DNA of 35,404 bases from positions 1-35,404 of the forward strand of contig REAB01000077.1 of NCBI GenBank assembly GCA_004293645.1, written 5' to 3'. The notes under the pieces were generated by a model. The model was given only the letters and a program-made list of their open reading frames with translations, ran no database searches and had not been told where the DNA came from. Source of the DNA: Cytophagia bacterium (GTDB taxonomy: Bacteria > Bacteroidota > Bacteroidia > Cytophagales > Spirosomataceae). A program made the position numbers and the translations under genes. Positions 24,459-33,870 of this stretch are shown piece after piece (position 1 is the stretch's first letter; every line of letters begins with the position of its first letter).

Positions 24459-25391
24459 ATGCTTTATTTTCCTTTCGACGAGCGGTATAGTTTGAGTATG
24501 GGAACAATTCCTTTGCAGCCCACTGACCCACTCGTTGAGGCAGACGCGCATTATGCAGCAGAAGTTGCCCATAAACAACAACTTTTACTTGCCAACCACG
24601 GCTATTATTACCGCGCCAACCCCGAAACCGCATTGGCGCAGTGGGAAGTTTTGGAAAAAGTACTGAAAAGCCTCGCGGCGTTTTATCCAACTCAATTTGA
24701 ACTGAACATAAACGGGCGTAACTGGCAATGGCACAATCGTTTAACGAACGAAAGCCAGTCGTTTGAATTTGAAAATGCGGCCTCTTTGCCACTCCAGCCG
24801 CTCGATTGGGTGGGCCGACAAGTGCAAGAAGATTTGCTCATTTTGGCCAACGACCCCGCCGTAACGCTCGTGGCGGGGCAGTTGTGTTTTCCAAACGATT
24901 GGGACTTGAACCAGAAATTTGAGCAACCGTTTTTGCAAATTCATCACCACATTCCGAAGGTTTTTACACCCACTATGCAAGCGGCCCAAAAACTCATGGA
25001 ACGATTGGTGAGCCATCGGCCTGTGTGGCGGCTCAACTGGAACTTTAAGATTCATAATGCGCTCGATATGTCTTCTCAATACTTTGCTGAGTCGCGGCGC
25101 GAACTGGCCGAAATAGGGCCACAGCTTACGCCAAGCAATGTTGGCGAACGGCTTTATCTGCGCGTAGAACGGCAAACCCTCTCGCGGTTGCCGCGCTCCA
25201 ATTATATTTTGTTTGGCATTCATACTTATCAAAATACGGTGGCCAATGAAGCCCAAAACCCCGACCGCGCCCGCCGAATGTACCAAGTATTGAAAAGTAT
25301 ACCCCGCGAAGTGATGCAGTACAAAGCAATTCCGTTTTTTGAAGAAGCCTTGCTGGCTTATTTGCAGCAACGAGGCGATTTTTTGAATTAA
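24459..25391 (+). CDS. DUF3445 haem-dependent oxidative N-demethylase-like protein
   Basis: A 310-residue cytoplasmic protein. It has the family opening YFPFDERYSLSMGTIPL, WDLNQKFEQPFLQIHHHIP with clustered histidines near residue 160, WRLNWNF, LYLRVERQTLSRLPRSN split over 226-246, and a C-terminal FGIHTYQ. The DUF3445 family includes haem-dependent oxidative N-demethylases that act on small methylated amines; the haem ligand here cannot be fixed by eye. It ends 110 bases before fabI, which has its own promoter. Confidence 0.83.
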   Translation: MLYFPFDERYSLSMGTIPLQPTDPLVEADAHYAAEVAHKQQLLLANHGYYYRANPETALAQWEVLEKVLKSLAAFYPTQFELNINGRNWQWHNRLTNESQSFEFENAASLPLQPLDWVGRQVQEDLLILANDPAVTLVAGQLCFPNDWDLNQKFEQPFLQIHHHIPKVFTPTMQAAQKLMERLVSHRPVWRLNWNFKIHNALDMSSQYFAESRRELAEIGPQLTPSNVGERLYLRVERQTLSRLPRSNYILFGIHTYQNTVANEAQNPDRARRMYQVLKSIPREVMQYKAIPFFEEALLAYLQQRGDFLN

Positions 25392-25424
25392 ACCTACCAA
25401 CAACCCCGCCGTTGCGGCCAAAAG

Positions 25425-25459
25425 TTGTTTGTGCCTTTGACAAAAAGCGTTAGTTTTGC
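25425..25459 (+). promoter_or_regulatory. fabI promoter
   Basis: TTGTTTG (25425-25431), 19 bases, then TAGTTTTGC (25451-25459), an excellent match to the Bacteroidota TTTG-N19-TAnnTTTGC pattern. The fabI ATG is 43 bases further on. Confidence 0.7.
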
Positions 25460-25501
25460 CAACTTATTCGACACTTTTACACTTAAAAAATACACTCAAA
25501 A

Positions 25502-26308
25502 ATGGCTCACGGAATTTTAGCAGGTAAACGCGGTATTATATCGGGTGCACTCGACGAAAACTCGATTGCTTGGCAAGTAGCCCTCAAAGCCAAGGAAGAG
25601 GGCGCAATTTTTACGCTTACCAACGCCCCGATTGCCATGCGCATGGGCGAAATCAAGAAACTGGCTGAAGTATGCGAGGCCGAGATTATTCCTGCCGACG
25701 CTACGCTGGTAGAAGACATTGAGAATCTCTATACCAAATCAATGGAAACCTTGGGCGGTAAAGTTGATTTTGTGTTGCACTCCATTGGTATGTCGCCCAA
25801 TATCCGCAAGGGGCGGGCTTATGGCGATTTAAATTACGATTGGTTTGCCAAAAGCATTGATGTTTCGGCGCTGTCGTTTCATAAGTTTTTGCAAGTAGCC
25901 GAAAAGATGGATGCTATCAACGAATGGGGGTCGGTGGTGGGACTTACCTACATGGCCGCCCAGCGTACTTTTCCGTTTTATACCGACATGGCCGAAGCCA
26001 AAGCCATGCTCGAATCAATAGCGCGTAGCTACGGCTACCGCTACGGCAAGCTCAAAAAAGTGCGGGTCAATACCGTTTCGCAGTCGCCTACCAAAACAAC
26101 GGCTGGCTCGGGCATCGGTGGTTTTGATAAATTTTACGGTTTTGCCGAAAAAATGGCACCACTCGGCAACGCCTCTGCCGAAGATTGCGCCAATTACGTG
26201 GTATCGTTGTTTTCTGACTATACGCGCATGGTTACGTGCCAAAACCTTTTCCACGACGGTGGCTTCTCAATGGTCGGCATTTCGTCGGAAGTATTGGAAG
26301 ACAAATAA
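25502..26308 (+). CDS. fabI: Enoyl-[acyl-carrier-protein] reductase (NADH)
   Basis: A 268-residue short-chain dehydrogenase of normal FabI length. The N terminus GKRGIISGALDENSIAWQVA is the FabI variant of the cofactor loop. The catalytic set Tyr150, Tyr160 and Lys167 has the spacing Y-x9-Y-x6-K that defines FabI (TYMAAQRTFPFY then AEAKAM). VLHSIGMSP and the C-terminal DGGFSMVGIS also fit. It performs the last reduction of each fatty-acid elongation cycle in the cytoplasm. Own promoter upstream, hairpin downstream; the MFS gene is convergent. Confidence 0.96.
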   Translation: MAHGILAGKRGIISGALDENSIAWQVALKAKEEGAIFTLTNAPIAMRMGEIKKLAEVCEAEIIPADATLVEDIENLYTKSMETLGGKVDFVLHSIGMSPNIRKGRAYGDLNYDWFAKSIDVSALSFHKFLQVAEKMDAINEWGSVVGLTYMAAQRTFPFYTDMAEAKAMLESIARSYGYRYGKLKKVRVNTVSQSPTKTTAGSGIGGFDKFYGFAEKMAPLGNASAEDCANYVVSLFSDYTRMVTCQNLFHDGGFSMVGISSEVLEDK

Positions 26309-26315
26309 CAAATAG

Positions 26316-26346
26316 CAAATAACAAATATCTGATATTTGTTATTTG
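26316..26346. terminator. Palindrome between convergent fabI and MFS genes
   Basis: CAAATAACAAATAT (26316-26329) pairs exactly with ATATTTGTTATTTG (26333-26346) around CTG. It overlaps the last codons of the MFS gene and follows fabI by 7 bases. AT-rich, so stability is modest, but the site suits a bidirectional terminator. It grows out of a degenerate AAATAACAAATAGC repeat starting near 26303. Confidence 0.55.
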
Positions 26347-27710
26347 TCATTTGATTTCTCCCAACGTGCTTCTATTTGTTCTAATGTTAAGCCTTTGGTT
26401 TCAAAAACGATGTATTTGGCAAACAACAGGCCGCCCAATACCACCGACATATACACGAAAAATATGCCACCGTTGCTTCCCAATGCAGACGCTTGCATGA
26501 GTGGAAAGGTAAAGGCCACCCAAAAGTCAAAAAACCAGTGGTTGAAACTACCCATACTCGACGCAAAGCCTCGAATTTTTAAGGGATATACCTCCGAAAT
26601 AAGCAGCCAACCCAATGGCCCCAAGCTGATGGCAAAAAAGAAAATATAGGTATAAACGCCGCCAATCAGCATTATTTTTTGCATTTCAGGGCCAAGGCTA
26701 TCTCTAAACAAAAACCCCAAACCTACCGTAGCCAGCGAGAGCGCTGTGCCAATTAACCCCGTGTACAAGAGCGGTTTACGCCCCAAGCGGTCGAGAAAAA
26801 AAATAGCAACCATTGTAGAAAGCGCATTGACCGCGCCCACGCCCACCGTAGCCAAAGCGGCCGTTTTGGTGCTGTCGAAAGTAGTTTTAAAAATATCGGT
26901 AGAGTAATAAATAATGGCGTTGATGCCCGAAAACTGCTGAATAAAAAAAATACCCACGCCAATAAACAGCGGAATACGCAAACGCTTAGAAAAAAACTCC
27001 CCCCAATTGCCTTTTTCTTGGCCCTCGTTTTCAATCAAATATTTGGTTTGGTTCAGTTCTTCTTGCGCTTGCTGCGGTTCGCGTAGGCGTTGCAACACTG
27101 CCAATGCTTCGGCATCGCGGCCTTTGCTAATGAGCCATCGCGGACTTTCTGGCACAAAAAACATACCCACCAACAGCACCGCCGCAGGCACAAATCCCGC
27201 CCAAAACATGGACCGCCAGCCGTCGGGGTCATCGCCCAAAGCGTAGCCCACCACGTAAGAGAGCAAAATGCCGAGCGTGATGGCAAACTGGAAAAACGTA
27301 ACCAATTGCCCTCTTTTGTTGGAAGGTGCAATTTCGGCAATGTAAAGCGGCACCGTAGAAGCCACAATGCCAATGGCCAAGCCCAAACACAAACGCCCGA
27401 CAATCAAGAACGCTACCGTGGGCGCAATGGCAGTTAGTGCCGAGCCAATCACGAAAATAATGGCCGCGATGATGTTTATTTTTTTGCGCCCCAGCAAGTC
27501 GGTGAGTGGCCCACTAATAAACGGCCCCACCATGCCACCCGCCAACACCGCGCTCACAATCCAGCCCACCACGTCGGGTGAGTTTTCGAGATGGAACTTT
27601 ACTTTGAGCGAGGGCAAAGCCACGTTGATAACGCCCGTATCGTAGCCAAAAAGCAAGCCGCCCGTGGCAGCCACCGCCGCAATGGCATAAATAAGTAGGT
27701 TTTTGTTCAT
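26340..27710 (-). CDS. Sugar-proton symporter, MFS sugar porter family
   Basis: A 456-residue inner-membrane transporter with about 12 membrane segments. Sugar-porter marks are LLFGYDTGVINVALP in helix 1, GPLTDLLGRKK in the 2-3 loop, VPESPRWLISKGR before the central loop, FFIQQFSGINAIIYYS in helix 7, DRLGRKPLL in the 8-9 loop and FVFETKGLTLEQIE-like text at the end (FETKGLTLEQIE). The relatives are XylE/GalP/GLUT-type carriers; the sugar is not predictable. It stands alone on the minus strand, with a 363-base gap upstream. Confidence 0.92.
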   Translation of the reverse strand: MNKNLLIYAIAAVAATGGLLFGYDTGVINVALPSLKVKFHLENSPDVVGWIVSAVLAGGMVGPFISGPLTDLLGRKKINIIAAIIFVIGSALTAIAPTVAFLIVGRLCLGLAIGIVASTVPLYIAEIAPSNKRGQLVTFFQFAITLGILLSYVVGYALGDDPDGWRSMFWAGFVPAAVLLVGMFFVPESPRWLISKGRDAEALAVLQRLREPQQAQEELNQTKYLIENEGQEKGNWGEFFSKRLRIPLFIGVGIFFIQQFSGINAIIYYSTDIFKTTFDSTKTAALATVGVGAVNALSTMVAIFFLDRLGRKPLLYTGLIGTALSLATVGLGFLFRDSLGPEMQKIMLIGGVYTYIFFFAISLGPLGWLLISEVYPLKIRGFASSMGSFNHWFFDFWVAFTFPLMQASALGSNGGIFFVYMSVVLGGLLFAKYIVFETKGLTLEQIEARWEKSNDK

Positions 27711-27714
27711 GAAA

Positions 27715-27790
27715 AAAAGGGTTAAAGGAAGGTGTAAAGGTGTAAGGTGTAAAGGGGTTAAAGGGTTAAATGGGTTAAGAGGTAAATAAA
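27715..27790. repeat. Degenerate GTGTAAAG/GGGTTAAA repeat tract
   Basis: Short units such as GGTGTAAAGGTGTAAGGTG and GGGGTTAAAGGGTTAAATGG follow one another directly upstream of the MFS start codon. The rest of the gap 27711-28073 holds element R3 and no recognisable gene. Confidence 0.6.
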
Positions 27791-27968
27791 AAAAGGGGCT
27801 AATGGAAAAGTGGGGTGCGACAACAACTTTATCGGTCGCTCAAAAGCAGCAAAAAAATGCGCTTACTTGTTGTTTCTGGGTCAATCAGAAGGTTAAAATA
27901 GCCATTTTTAGGAAGTACAAAAGACGCAAAATTAGCATAAATCAGTACTCTGCCTTTGAAAACTTTGC

Positions 27969-28035
27969 AGTAGTTGGGCAGAAATAGGCGGTTGGCCGCC
28001 GCCATGCTATTATTTTTGATTTGTAATAAAGGGTA
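27969..28035. repeat. Dispersed intergenic element, copy R3 (no 32-bp unit)
   Basis: Same outer sequences as R1 (3859-3955): AGTAGTTGGGCAGAAATAGG followed by CGGTT, and GGCCGCCGCC followed by a TATTATTTTTGATTTGTAAT-type stretch ending in AAAGGGTA. The 32-bp GC-rich unit of R1 is absent, and the ends join precisely at GCGGTT|GGCC. Confidence 0.75.
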
Positions 28036-28073
28036 ATTTGGTAGTAATAAATTGATAAATAGGTGGTTTACGT

Positions 28074-29072
28074 TTATTCCCAGCCGCGTGGTGCGCTTTC
28101 TTGCGAATTATTGCAGAGCCCGCTCACGCCTGTTACAAAAGGTGCGGAACGGTCGGTAACGTAGGCTTGCGAAAACTTGGTGTCTGGGGTTATTTTGAGT
28201 TTACGACGCGCAATACCCGACACTTGGAAATAACCCAGCGCGATGTCGTCGGGGTTGTCGGCGTTTACGACATTGCCTTTGATGGGCGCAGGAAGCGGGT
28301 CTAAAATAGAACCAGTACGGTTCAACTGCTCGTTGTAAAGCTGCCAAAACTGATACGCCTCGCGGCTCATGGCATACTGCGCCACCTCAATAAAATGAAA
28401 CCCGCTGCCATACATGGCCGAAAACAGCACATTGCGCCGCTTCACTTCTTTGCCGTTGATGTTTCGGTCGTCAAATATATTGATACCACGGCTAAAAAAC
28501 GGCACCCAAGCGTAAGGATTTCCGCAGGGGCGGTTGCTGAAACCGTAGGCAGTCCAGCGGTAATAATTTTGGCTTTCGGCGGGATCTTGGGTGTCAATAT
28601 AAATTTCGTAGCCATCGGGACGGGTGCGAGTGCGCTCCGCAAACTCGGCATACAGCCTATTGATGGGCGGCACGGCATTGAGCCGCTCAGGGCGCGACAC
28701 GTACTTTTTTTCGTCGGGTGTTACAATTGTTACCGAATAAGTGCGCCCCACTACGCCCACAAAATTGGGGTCGGCGGTGCGGTAAGTGCCTGGTTCTAAG
28801 AAATCTTGTTCCAAAACCGTACGCACCCCTTTGTCGTCAGAGATACTCACCAAAGCACCATTGACCGCCAAACGACTCGGCAAAAAACGCCCCGACGCAA
28901 AAACGCCCGTGTAAGAAAGTTTTACTTCGTACGGCACGGGGTCGTTGGAGAGTAGCCCTTCTACTACCAATTGTGGCTCAGGGTCGCGCAGGGGCAGATT
29001 TACCTCTTCTACGCAAGCGTTGAGCAGCATTGACAAAAACAAAAAAACAAAAAAACGACTGGTATTTTTCAT
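28074..29072 (-). CDS. DUF4249 outer-membrane lipoprotein, second copy
   Basis: A 332-residue lipoprotein: FFVFLFLSMLLNAC gives a lipobox with Cys20. The mature start VEEVNLPLRDPEPQLVVEGL and VSISDDKGVRTVLEQ, GTYRTADPNFVGVVGRTYSVTI follow the DUF4249 plan: an Ig-like domain, then a region rich in aromatics with paired cysteines (NRPCGNP, GLCNN). It follows the TonB receptor gene by 9 bases and is surely co-transcribed. The probable role is a surface partner of that receptor. It is only distantly similar to the DUF4249 protein at 8509-9357. Confidence 0.85.
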   Translation of the reverse strand: MKNTSRFFVFLFLSMLLNACVEEVNLPLRDPEPQLVVEGLLSNDPVPYEVKLSYTGVFASGRFLPSRLAVNGALVSISDDKGVRTVLEQDFLEPGTYRTADPNFVGVVGRTYSVTIVTPDEKKYVSRPERLNAVPPINRLYAEFAERTRTRPDGYEIYIDTQDPAESQNYYRWTAYGFSNRPCGNPYAWVPFFSRGINIFDDRNINGKEVKRRNVLFSAMYGSGFHFIEVAQYAMSREAYQFWQLYNEQLNRTGSILDPLPAPIKGNVVNADNPDDIALGYFQVSGIARRKLKITPDTKFSQAYVTDRSAPFVTGVSGLCNNSQESAPRGWE

Positions 29073-29081
29073 GGCCTGTTC

Positions 29082-31442
29082 TCAGAAATAAAAATTGTAA
29101 GTAACAGAAGGAATAATGCGGGCAAAAACCGACAAACGATAGCCTCGCATGACGGTATTGAAACGCGTAAAATAAATAGAGTACGGATTGGGCCGCCCCA
29201 GCAAATTGTACAAAGAAATATTCCAAACGCTGTATTTTTTCTGCGTACGCACTTTGCGGGTATCAATACTGAGCGATAAATCAGCCCGAATATAATCGGG
29301 AATACGGTCGTCGTTGCGGCGCGAAAAATTGGGTACAACCGAGTTGAAAAGCCGATATTGGCCATCAGGAAAAGTAGCAGGCCGCCCCGTGGTGTAAACA
29401 AAATTGAAGCCCAAAAACACCCCCGTTGAGAGCAGTTGCTGCAACGAGATGGCCAAGTTGTGCGGGCGGTCGAAAGTGGCTGCGTACCACTCACCGTTGT
29501 TGATGCGCTCGCCCGCAAAAGGCGTTTGTACTTGCACCAGCGAGCGCGAGTAGGTATAAGCCACTTGGCCAGTGAGTTTTCCTTGCGTTTTTTGGACACT
29601 AAACTCCGCGCCATAAGCCACGCCTTTGGCCGGCAGTAGGTCGGTTTCGATGCGTGGGTTGAGCAGCAGTGTTGCGCCGTCTTTGTATTCTACCAAGTTT
29701 TTGATGTCTTTGTAAAATACTTCTACGGAGGTTTCAAAGGCATTTTCTTTCAAATTTTTGAAAAATCCAATCGCAATTTGGTCGGCCAACTGTGGCGGTG
29801 TGTACGAGTCGCTGAGTTTCCAAAAATCAACGGGCGAAATGGCTGTGGTGTTTGAAATGAGGTGCAAAAACTGCCGCGTGCGGTTGTAGCTCAATTTGAC
29901 CGAACTTTGCCGCCCCAGTGCCAGTCGCAACGATGCGCGAGGTTCCCAACCGCCGTATCGGTCTATTACTTGCCCCATTGGTATATCTTGTGTGCTAATA
30001 ATGCTTTCAATAGAACGTGGCAGGTCTGGTTCGTAGGTCGCCACGTTGCGCGCTCCTACATTTTGGTAATTGACGTAGCGAACGCCTGCTTGCAGTGTAA
30101 GCGCATTTGAAACCGTCCACTCGCTTTGTAGATAGGCCGCCCATTCGAGGGCAAACTCGGTTTGGGCGCTGCGTACAATGATATTCGAGCTGTCGCTGCT
30201 GGGAGTTTGTAGGCCAGGTTGTACTTCGTGCCAAATGTAGTTCGCACCTGCTTCGAGTCGTACTTTTTCGAGGCTATACAGCCAGTCGGTGCGCAGTTCG
30301 CGGTGGGCAATAGCCGACGAAACCTGAAACTCATTGGCGCGTTGTTGGCCGTTAATATCCGATTTAAAATTACTGTAAATTCCATTTATCGAAAAAGATA
30401 ACCGCTTGCTTAACAGGCTATTCCACTGAAAGCCAGCCGTTTGAGACACCCAATTATAGGCAGTATCTTCGACCGAAAACTTAAAATTGTCGAGACTTCG
30501 GTAACTCGACAGCGACACCGAATGTCGGTCGTTGATGCGGTACTGTACGCGCCCGTTGAGGTCATAAAAAAAGGCTTCGCTGCCCCGATACCGTTCTGGC
30601 AAACGCCGAATAATCCAGTTGGGATAAGCTACTCTTGCCCCCAGCGCGTACGTAATTTTGTTTTTGAGAAGTGGCCCTTCTATCATCAGCCTCGAACTAA
30701 TTGGCCCCACGCCACCGCTGATGCGCATTTGCTCGGCATCGCCCGTTTTGGTGGTCATGTTGAGCAAAGCCGACAAACGCCCGCCGTACATGGCAGGAAT
30801 ACCTCCTTTGTAAAGCGTAACCGACTGCACCACGTCGGGGTTTACGTTGGCAAAAAAACCGAGTAAATGCGACGTATTAAAAAGCGGCGCGCCGTCGAGC
30901 AACACCAAGTTTTGGTCGGTTCGCCCGCCGCGCACGTTTAGCCCACCCGCACCTTCGCCCACGGTGCTTACGCCAGGTTGCAGGGTTAGGGCTTTCAAAA
31001 TATCGGGTTCGCCCAGCACCACGGGTATTCGTTTTAGTTTTTGAATGTTCAACTGCACCGTACCCATGCGCACATCGCGCACGTTTTGGTCGGCTTTGCG
31101 CTCGCGCACGGTTACTTCGTCGAGGTCTTGGGCAAAAGTTTTGAGCGGTACTTCCATGTTGCCGTCGCCCATCAAAACCACGTTGGGGTAGTAAGCGGTG
31201 CGGTAGCCTTCGGCCGTAATCACCAGGGCGTGCATGGCTTTTCCGCCCAAAGTGAGCTTAAATCGTCCGAGCGAGTCGGTTTTGACAGTTACCTCAATGA
31301 CCCGCACCAACACCGAGGCATTTTGAATAGGAACTTGGGTGGTTGCGTCAAAAACGCGGCCTTCGAGCGTAAAACGTTGCCCCCAAGCCAGCGGCCCGCC
31401 AAGCAGTAAAAAAATAAAGAGGAGATGTAAACGAAGGTTCAT
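29082..31442 (-). CDS. TonB-dependent receptor with carboxypeptidase-regulatory domain, second copy
   Basis: A 786-residue outer-membrane receptor. The ATG at 31442 gives a standard signal peptide (LHLLFIFLLLGGPLAWGQ); a longer reading to 31535 would touch the dnaG stop and bury the signal. CarboxypepD_reg domain at about 22-105, plug with GLNVRGGRTDQNLVLLDGA, NTSHLLGFFANVNPDVV and YGGRLSALLNMTTK, then a barrel ending VTYNFYF. The plug closely parallels that of the receptor at 9361-11688, so the two TonB/DUF4249 pairs are paralogous systems, probably with different ligands. The DUF4249 gene follows directly. No inverted repeats like those at 11698-11851 are seen ahead of this gene. Confidence 0.9.
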   Translation of the reverse strand: MNLRLHLLFIFLLLGGPLAWGQRFTLEGRVFDATTQVPIQNASVLVRVIEVTVKTDSLGRFKLTLGGKAMHALVITAEGYRTAYYPNVVLMGDGNMEVPLKTFAQDLDEVTVRERKADQNVRDVRMGTVQLNIQKLKRIPVVLGEPDILKALTLQPGVSTVGEGAGGLNVRGGRTDQNLVLLDGAPLFNTSHLLGFFANVNPDVVQSVTLYKGGIPAMYGGRLSALLNMTTKTGDAEQMRISGGVGPISSRLMIEGPLLKNKITYALGARVAYPNWIIRRLPERYRGSEAFFYDLNGRVQYRINDRHSVSLSSYRSLDNFKFSVEDTAYNWVSQTAGFQWNSLLSKRLSFSINGIYSNFKSDINGQQRANEFQVSSAIAHRELRTDWLYSLEKVRLEAGANYIWHEVQPGLQTPSSDSSNIIVRSAQTEFALEWAAYLQSEWTVSNALTLQAGVRYVNYQNVGARNVATYEPDLPRSIESIISTQDIPMGQVIDRYGGWEPRASLRLALGRQSSVKLSYNRTRQFLHLISNTTAISPVDFWKLSDSYTPPQLADQIAIGFFKNLKENAFETSVEVFYKDIKNLVEYKDGATLLLNPRIETDLLPAKGVAYGAEFSVQKTQGKLTGQVAYTYSRSLVQVQTPFAGERINNGEWYAATFDRPHNLAISLQQLLSTGVFLGFNFVYTTGRPATFPDGQYRLFNSVVPNFSRRNDDRIPDYIRADLSLSIDTRKVRTQKKYSVWNISLYNLLGRPNPYSIYFTRFNTVMRGYRLSVFARIIPSVTYNFYF

Positions 31443-31534
31443 AGCCAATGGACTTATGCTGTTAATTGGGAGGCAATCTAACAATAAATAGCTATAAATA
31501 AAACGATTTGTCTTGGATTTTCGCCGAAATAACA

Positions 31535-33568
31535 TTAGCCCGAAACCACATTGCCGAGTAGGTTGGCAATAGTTGTAATTTTTTCATTCATGTGTATAAA
31601 TTCTAATTGTAGTGCTGTCTGATTAACTGGATCTGGATTATCTACAATGAGAGAAATAACTTGTTTTCGTCTCATTTGGAGCGTTTCCAGTTTTATCCAT
31701 AAAAAGTTTTTGTAAGCTGCTTCAGCGAGTCGTTTTATTTCAGTGGGTACTTCAATTTGTTTTCTCTCCCAATCATCAAGTGAATATTGATCATATTTAC
31801 TTACTAAATCAACAGCTAATAGTTGAATATCAGGGTCAAAATGGTCAATAAAATAGTTTGTGTTTAGAATTTCGTTACGCCCGTAAGCCTCTCTAAAACT
31901 ATTCCAAATGTGTTCAAACTGTGGCGTTTCAAAGTTTAACTCAGTCAATTGCTCAACGGCGTATCTGCACAATGGATAGTTGGGTTCTAATTCTACAGAT
32001 GCGTAGTTGATGAGCAACCGAACACACTCTTGCTCTTGATAAAACAACCGCGAACGGCTCGGTGGAGTGCTGATGGGGCTGGGCTTTTCGGCAGCGGGAG
32101 CGGGGCTTTCTTCCAAAAAACCTACTTCGCTTTCTTCACTAAACGACACCAACCCTTCCCATTCTTGCTTGGCGGGCGGCGCGTTGCGGTTTTTCTCTTT
32201 GGCCGCTTGGTTGTCAACTTTGTCTATTTGTTTGCGTAGCAGTTTATTGCCTTCCGACAGCAGCGTTTGCTCATCTACTTTCATGGTAGCGGCGGTACGC
32301 TGCGTAAAAATCTGCCGCTTAATGGCATCAGGAATTTTGGCAATGCTCCCCACAATTTCACCGATGGCCTCCGCCCGCTTAAACGGGTTATCGCCCGCTT
32401 CGCGGAGCAGCATCTCAGTTTTGAACGCAATAAAATCTTTGGTAGCTTGCTTGACGTGCGCTTTGAAGCCTTCGGCCCCTACTTTATAGACGTAGCTGTC
32501 GGGGTCTTCGCCGTCGGGGAGCGTAACCAAACTCACGTTCAAGCCTTCTTCCAGCACCATATCGAGTCCGCGCAGGGCAGCTTTAATGCCCGCCGCGTCG
32601 CCGTCGTACAAAATGGTGATGTTGGGCGTAAAACGCGCAATGAGCCTAATTTGCTCAATGGTAAGCGAGGTACCCGACGAGGCCACCACGTTCTGAATAC
32701 CCGCTTGGTGCAGCGAAATAACGTCAGTGTAGCCTTCTACCAAGTAGCAAACGTCTTCTTGCCGAATGGCGTTTTTGGCTTGAAAGATACCGTAAAGCGA
32801 GTTACTTTTGTGATAAACCTCGGTTTCGGGCGAGTTGATGTACTTGGCTTGAGTTTTGTCGTTGGTCAAAATACGCGCCCCAAATGCAATAACCTTACCC
32901 GACACGTTATGAATTGGAAAAACAACCCGCCCCCGAAAGCGGTCGTAATGGCGGGTGGCTTGGGCGTTGCGTTCGTCTTCTTTCGGGCGGCGTTCCGCTT
33001 TGATAACCAACCCTGCCTTTTCGAGCAGTTCAATGTTGTAGCCGCGCTGCGTAGCCGCTTTACCGAGGTTGTCCCACTCGTTGAGGCTGTAACCCAACCC
33101 AAACAGCTTGATAGTCTGGTCGTTAAATCCCCGATTTCTAAAATAACTCAACCCAATGGCCTGCCCTTCGTCGTGGGTCATGAGCAGATTTTGAAAGTTT
33201 TGCTGGGCAAAATTCAGCACAATTAATAAACTTTCGCGTTCATTTTGGCGGTTTATTTCTTCGGGACTGGCTTCTTGTTCTTCAATTTCGATGTTGTATT
33301 TTTTTGCCAAATACCGCAACGCTTCGCCGTAGCCAATTTTTTCGAGTTCCATCACAAACTTTACCGAATCGCCGCCCACGCCACAGCCAAAGCACTTATA
33401 AATTTGTCGTACTGGATTGACATTGAACGAAGGCGACTTTTCGTTGTGAAACGGGCAGCAAGCCATGTAGTTGGCCCCCCGTTTTTTCAAGGATATAAAA
33501 TCACCCACCACTTCCACAATGTCGGCGGCGAGCTTAATTCGTTCTACGGTGTCTTGGTTAATGCGCAT
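31535..33568 (-). CDS. dnaG: DNA primase
   Basis: A 677-residue primase from the ATG at 33568 (MRINQDTVERIK); 15 extra upstream residues are hydrophobic and unmatched. Zinc-binding domain with Cys38, His41, Cys59 and Cys62 (CPFHNEKSPSF, CFGCGVGGD). Core with FRGRVVFPIHN (211-221), then TOPRIM with Glu278 in EGYTDV and the metal pair Asp322/Asp324 in YDGDAAG. A linker rich in Pro and Ser near 500-525 leads to the C-terminal helicase-binding domain. It makes RNA primers at the fork with DnaB. The DNA for the C-terminal domain (31535 to about 32020) is visibly AT-richer than the rest. Confidence 0.96.
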   Translation of the reverse strand: MRINQDTVERIKLAADIVEVVGDFISLKKRGANYMACCPFHNEKSPSFNVNPVRQIYKCFGCGVGGDSVKFVMELEKIGYGEALRYLAKKYNIEIEEQEASPEEINRQNERESLLIVLNFAQQNFQNLLMTHDEGQAIGLSYFRNRGFNDQTIKLFGLGYSLNEWDNLGKAATQRGYNIELLEKAGLVIKAERRPKEDERNAQATRHYDRFRGRVVFPIHNVSGKVIAFGARILTNDKTQAKYINSPETEVYHKSNSLYGIFQAKNAIRQEDVCYLVEGYTDVISLHQAGIQNVVASSGTSLTIEQIRLIARFTPNITILYDGDAAGIKAALRGLDMVLEEGLNVSLVTLPDGEDPDSYVYKVGAEGFKAHVKQATKDFIAFKTEMLLREAGDNPFKRAEAIGEIVGSIAKIPDAIKRQIFTQRTAATMKVDEQTLLSEGNKLLRKQIDKVDNQAAKEKNRNAPPAKQEWEGLVSFSEESEVGFLEESPAPAAEKPSPISTPPSRSRLFYQEQECVRLLINYASVELEPNYPLCRYAVEQLTELNFETPQFEHIWNSFREAYGRNEILNTNYFIDHFDPDIQLLAVDLVSKYDQYSLDDWERKQIEVPTEIKRLAEAAYKNFLWIKLETLQMRRKQVISLIVDNPDPVNQTALQLEFIHMNEKITTIANLLGNVVSG

Positions 33569-33597
33569 AGTTACAAAGATAGGGGTTGGGAACAAAA

Positions 33598-33627
33598 AAA
33601 AGAACACGCTCAAAAGCGTGTTCTTTT
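33598..33627 (-). terminator. Rho-independent terminator of the cold-shock gene
   Basis: AAAAGAACACGCT (33598-33610), loop CAAA, AGCGTGTTCTTTT (33615-33627). Read on the minus strand, the stem is followed by a run of T. It lies between the cold-shock gene and dnaG, so dnaG probably has separate transcription or depends on read-through. Confidence 0.8.
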
Positions 33628-33658
33628 CATTACGTTCTAAAAATTATATAGCCTGGGC

Positions 33659-33850
33659 TTAGATAACTTTCACTTTTGATGCATTCAAGCCTTTTGGGCC
33701 GCTCTGCACTTCAAATTCTACCTTGTCGTTCTCACGTATTTCGTCAAGCAAGCCTGACACGTGTACGAATACATCTTTGTCGCCGTTTTCTGGCGTGATG
33801 AAACCGAATCCTTTGGTCTCATTGAAAAATTTTACTGTTCCTTTTTGCAT
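33659..33850 (-). CDS. Cold-shock protein, CspA family
   Basis: A 63-residue single cold-shock domain with GTVKFFNETKGFGFI, RNP1 KGFGFI and RNP2 VFVHV, and the closing GLNASKVKV. It binds single-stranded RNA or DNA and eases translation by melting RNA structure. It lies between a DEAD-box helicase gene and dnaG. Its sequence is close to the cold-shock half of the antitoxin at 6629-7048 (GTVKFFNE-S/T-KGFGFI and K/R-GLNA). Confidence 0.95.
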   Translation of the reverse strand: MQKGTVKFFNETKGFGFITPENGDKDVFVHVSGLLDEIRENDKVEFEVQSGPKGLNASKVKVI

Positions 33851-33870
33851 AATATTGTATTGTTAACGGT

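Noticed and set aside
32267..33226. 319-codon open frame on the plus strand
   Set aside because: It lies entirely antisense to the well-supported dnaG core and has no recognisable domain; low stop frequency there follows from dnaG codon use.
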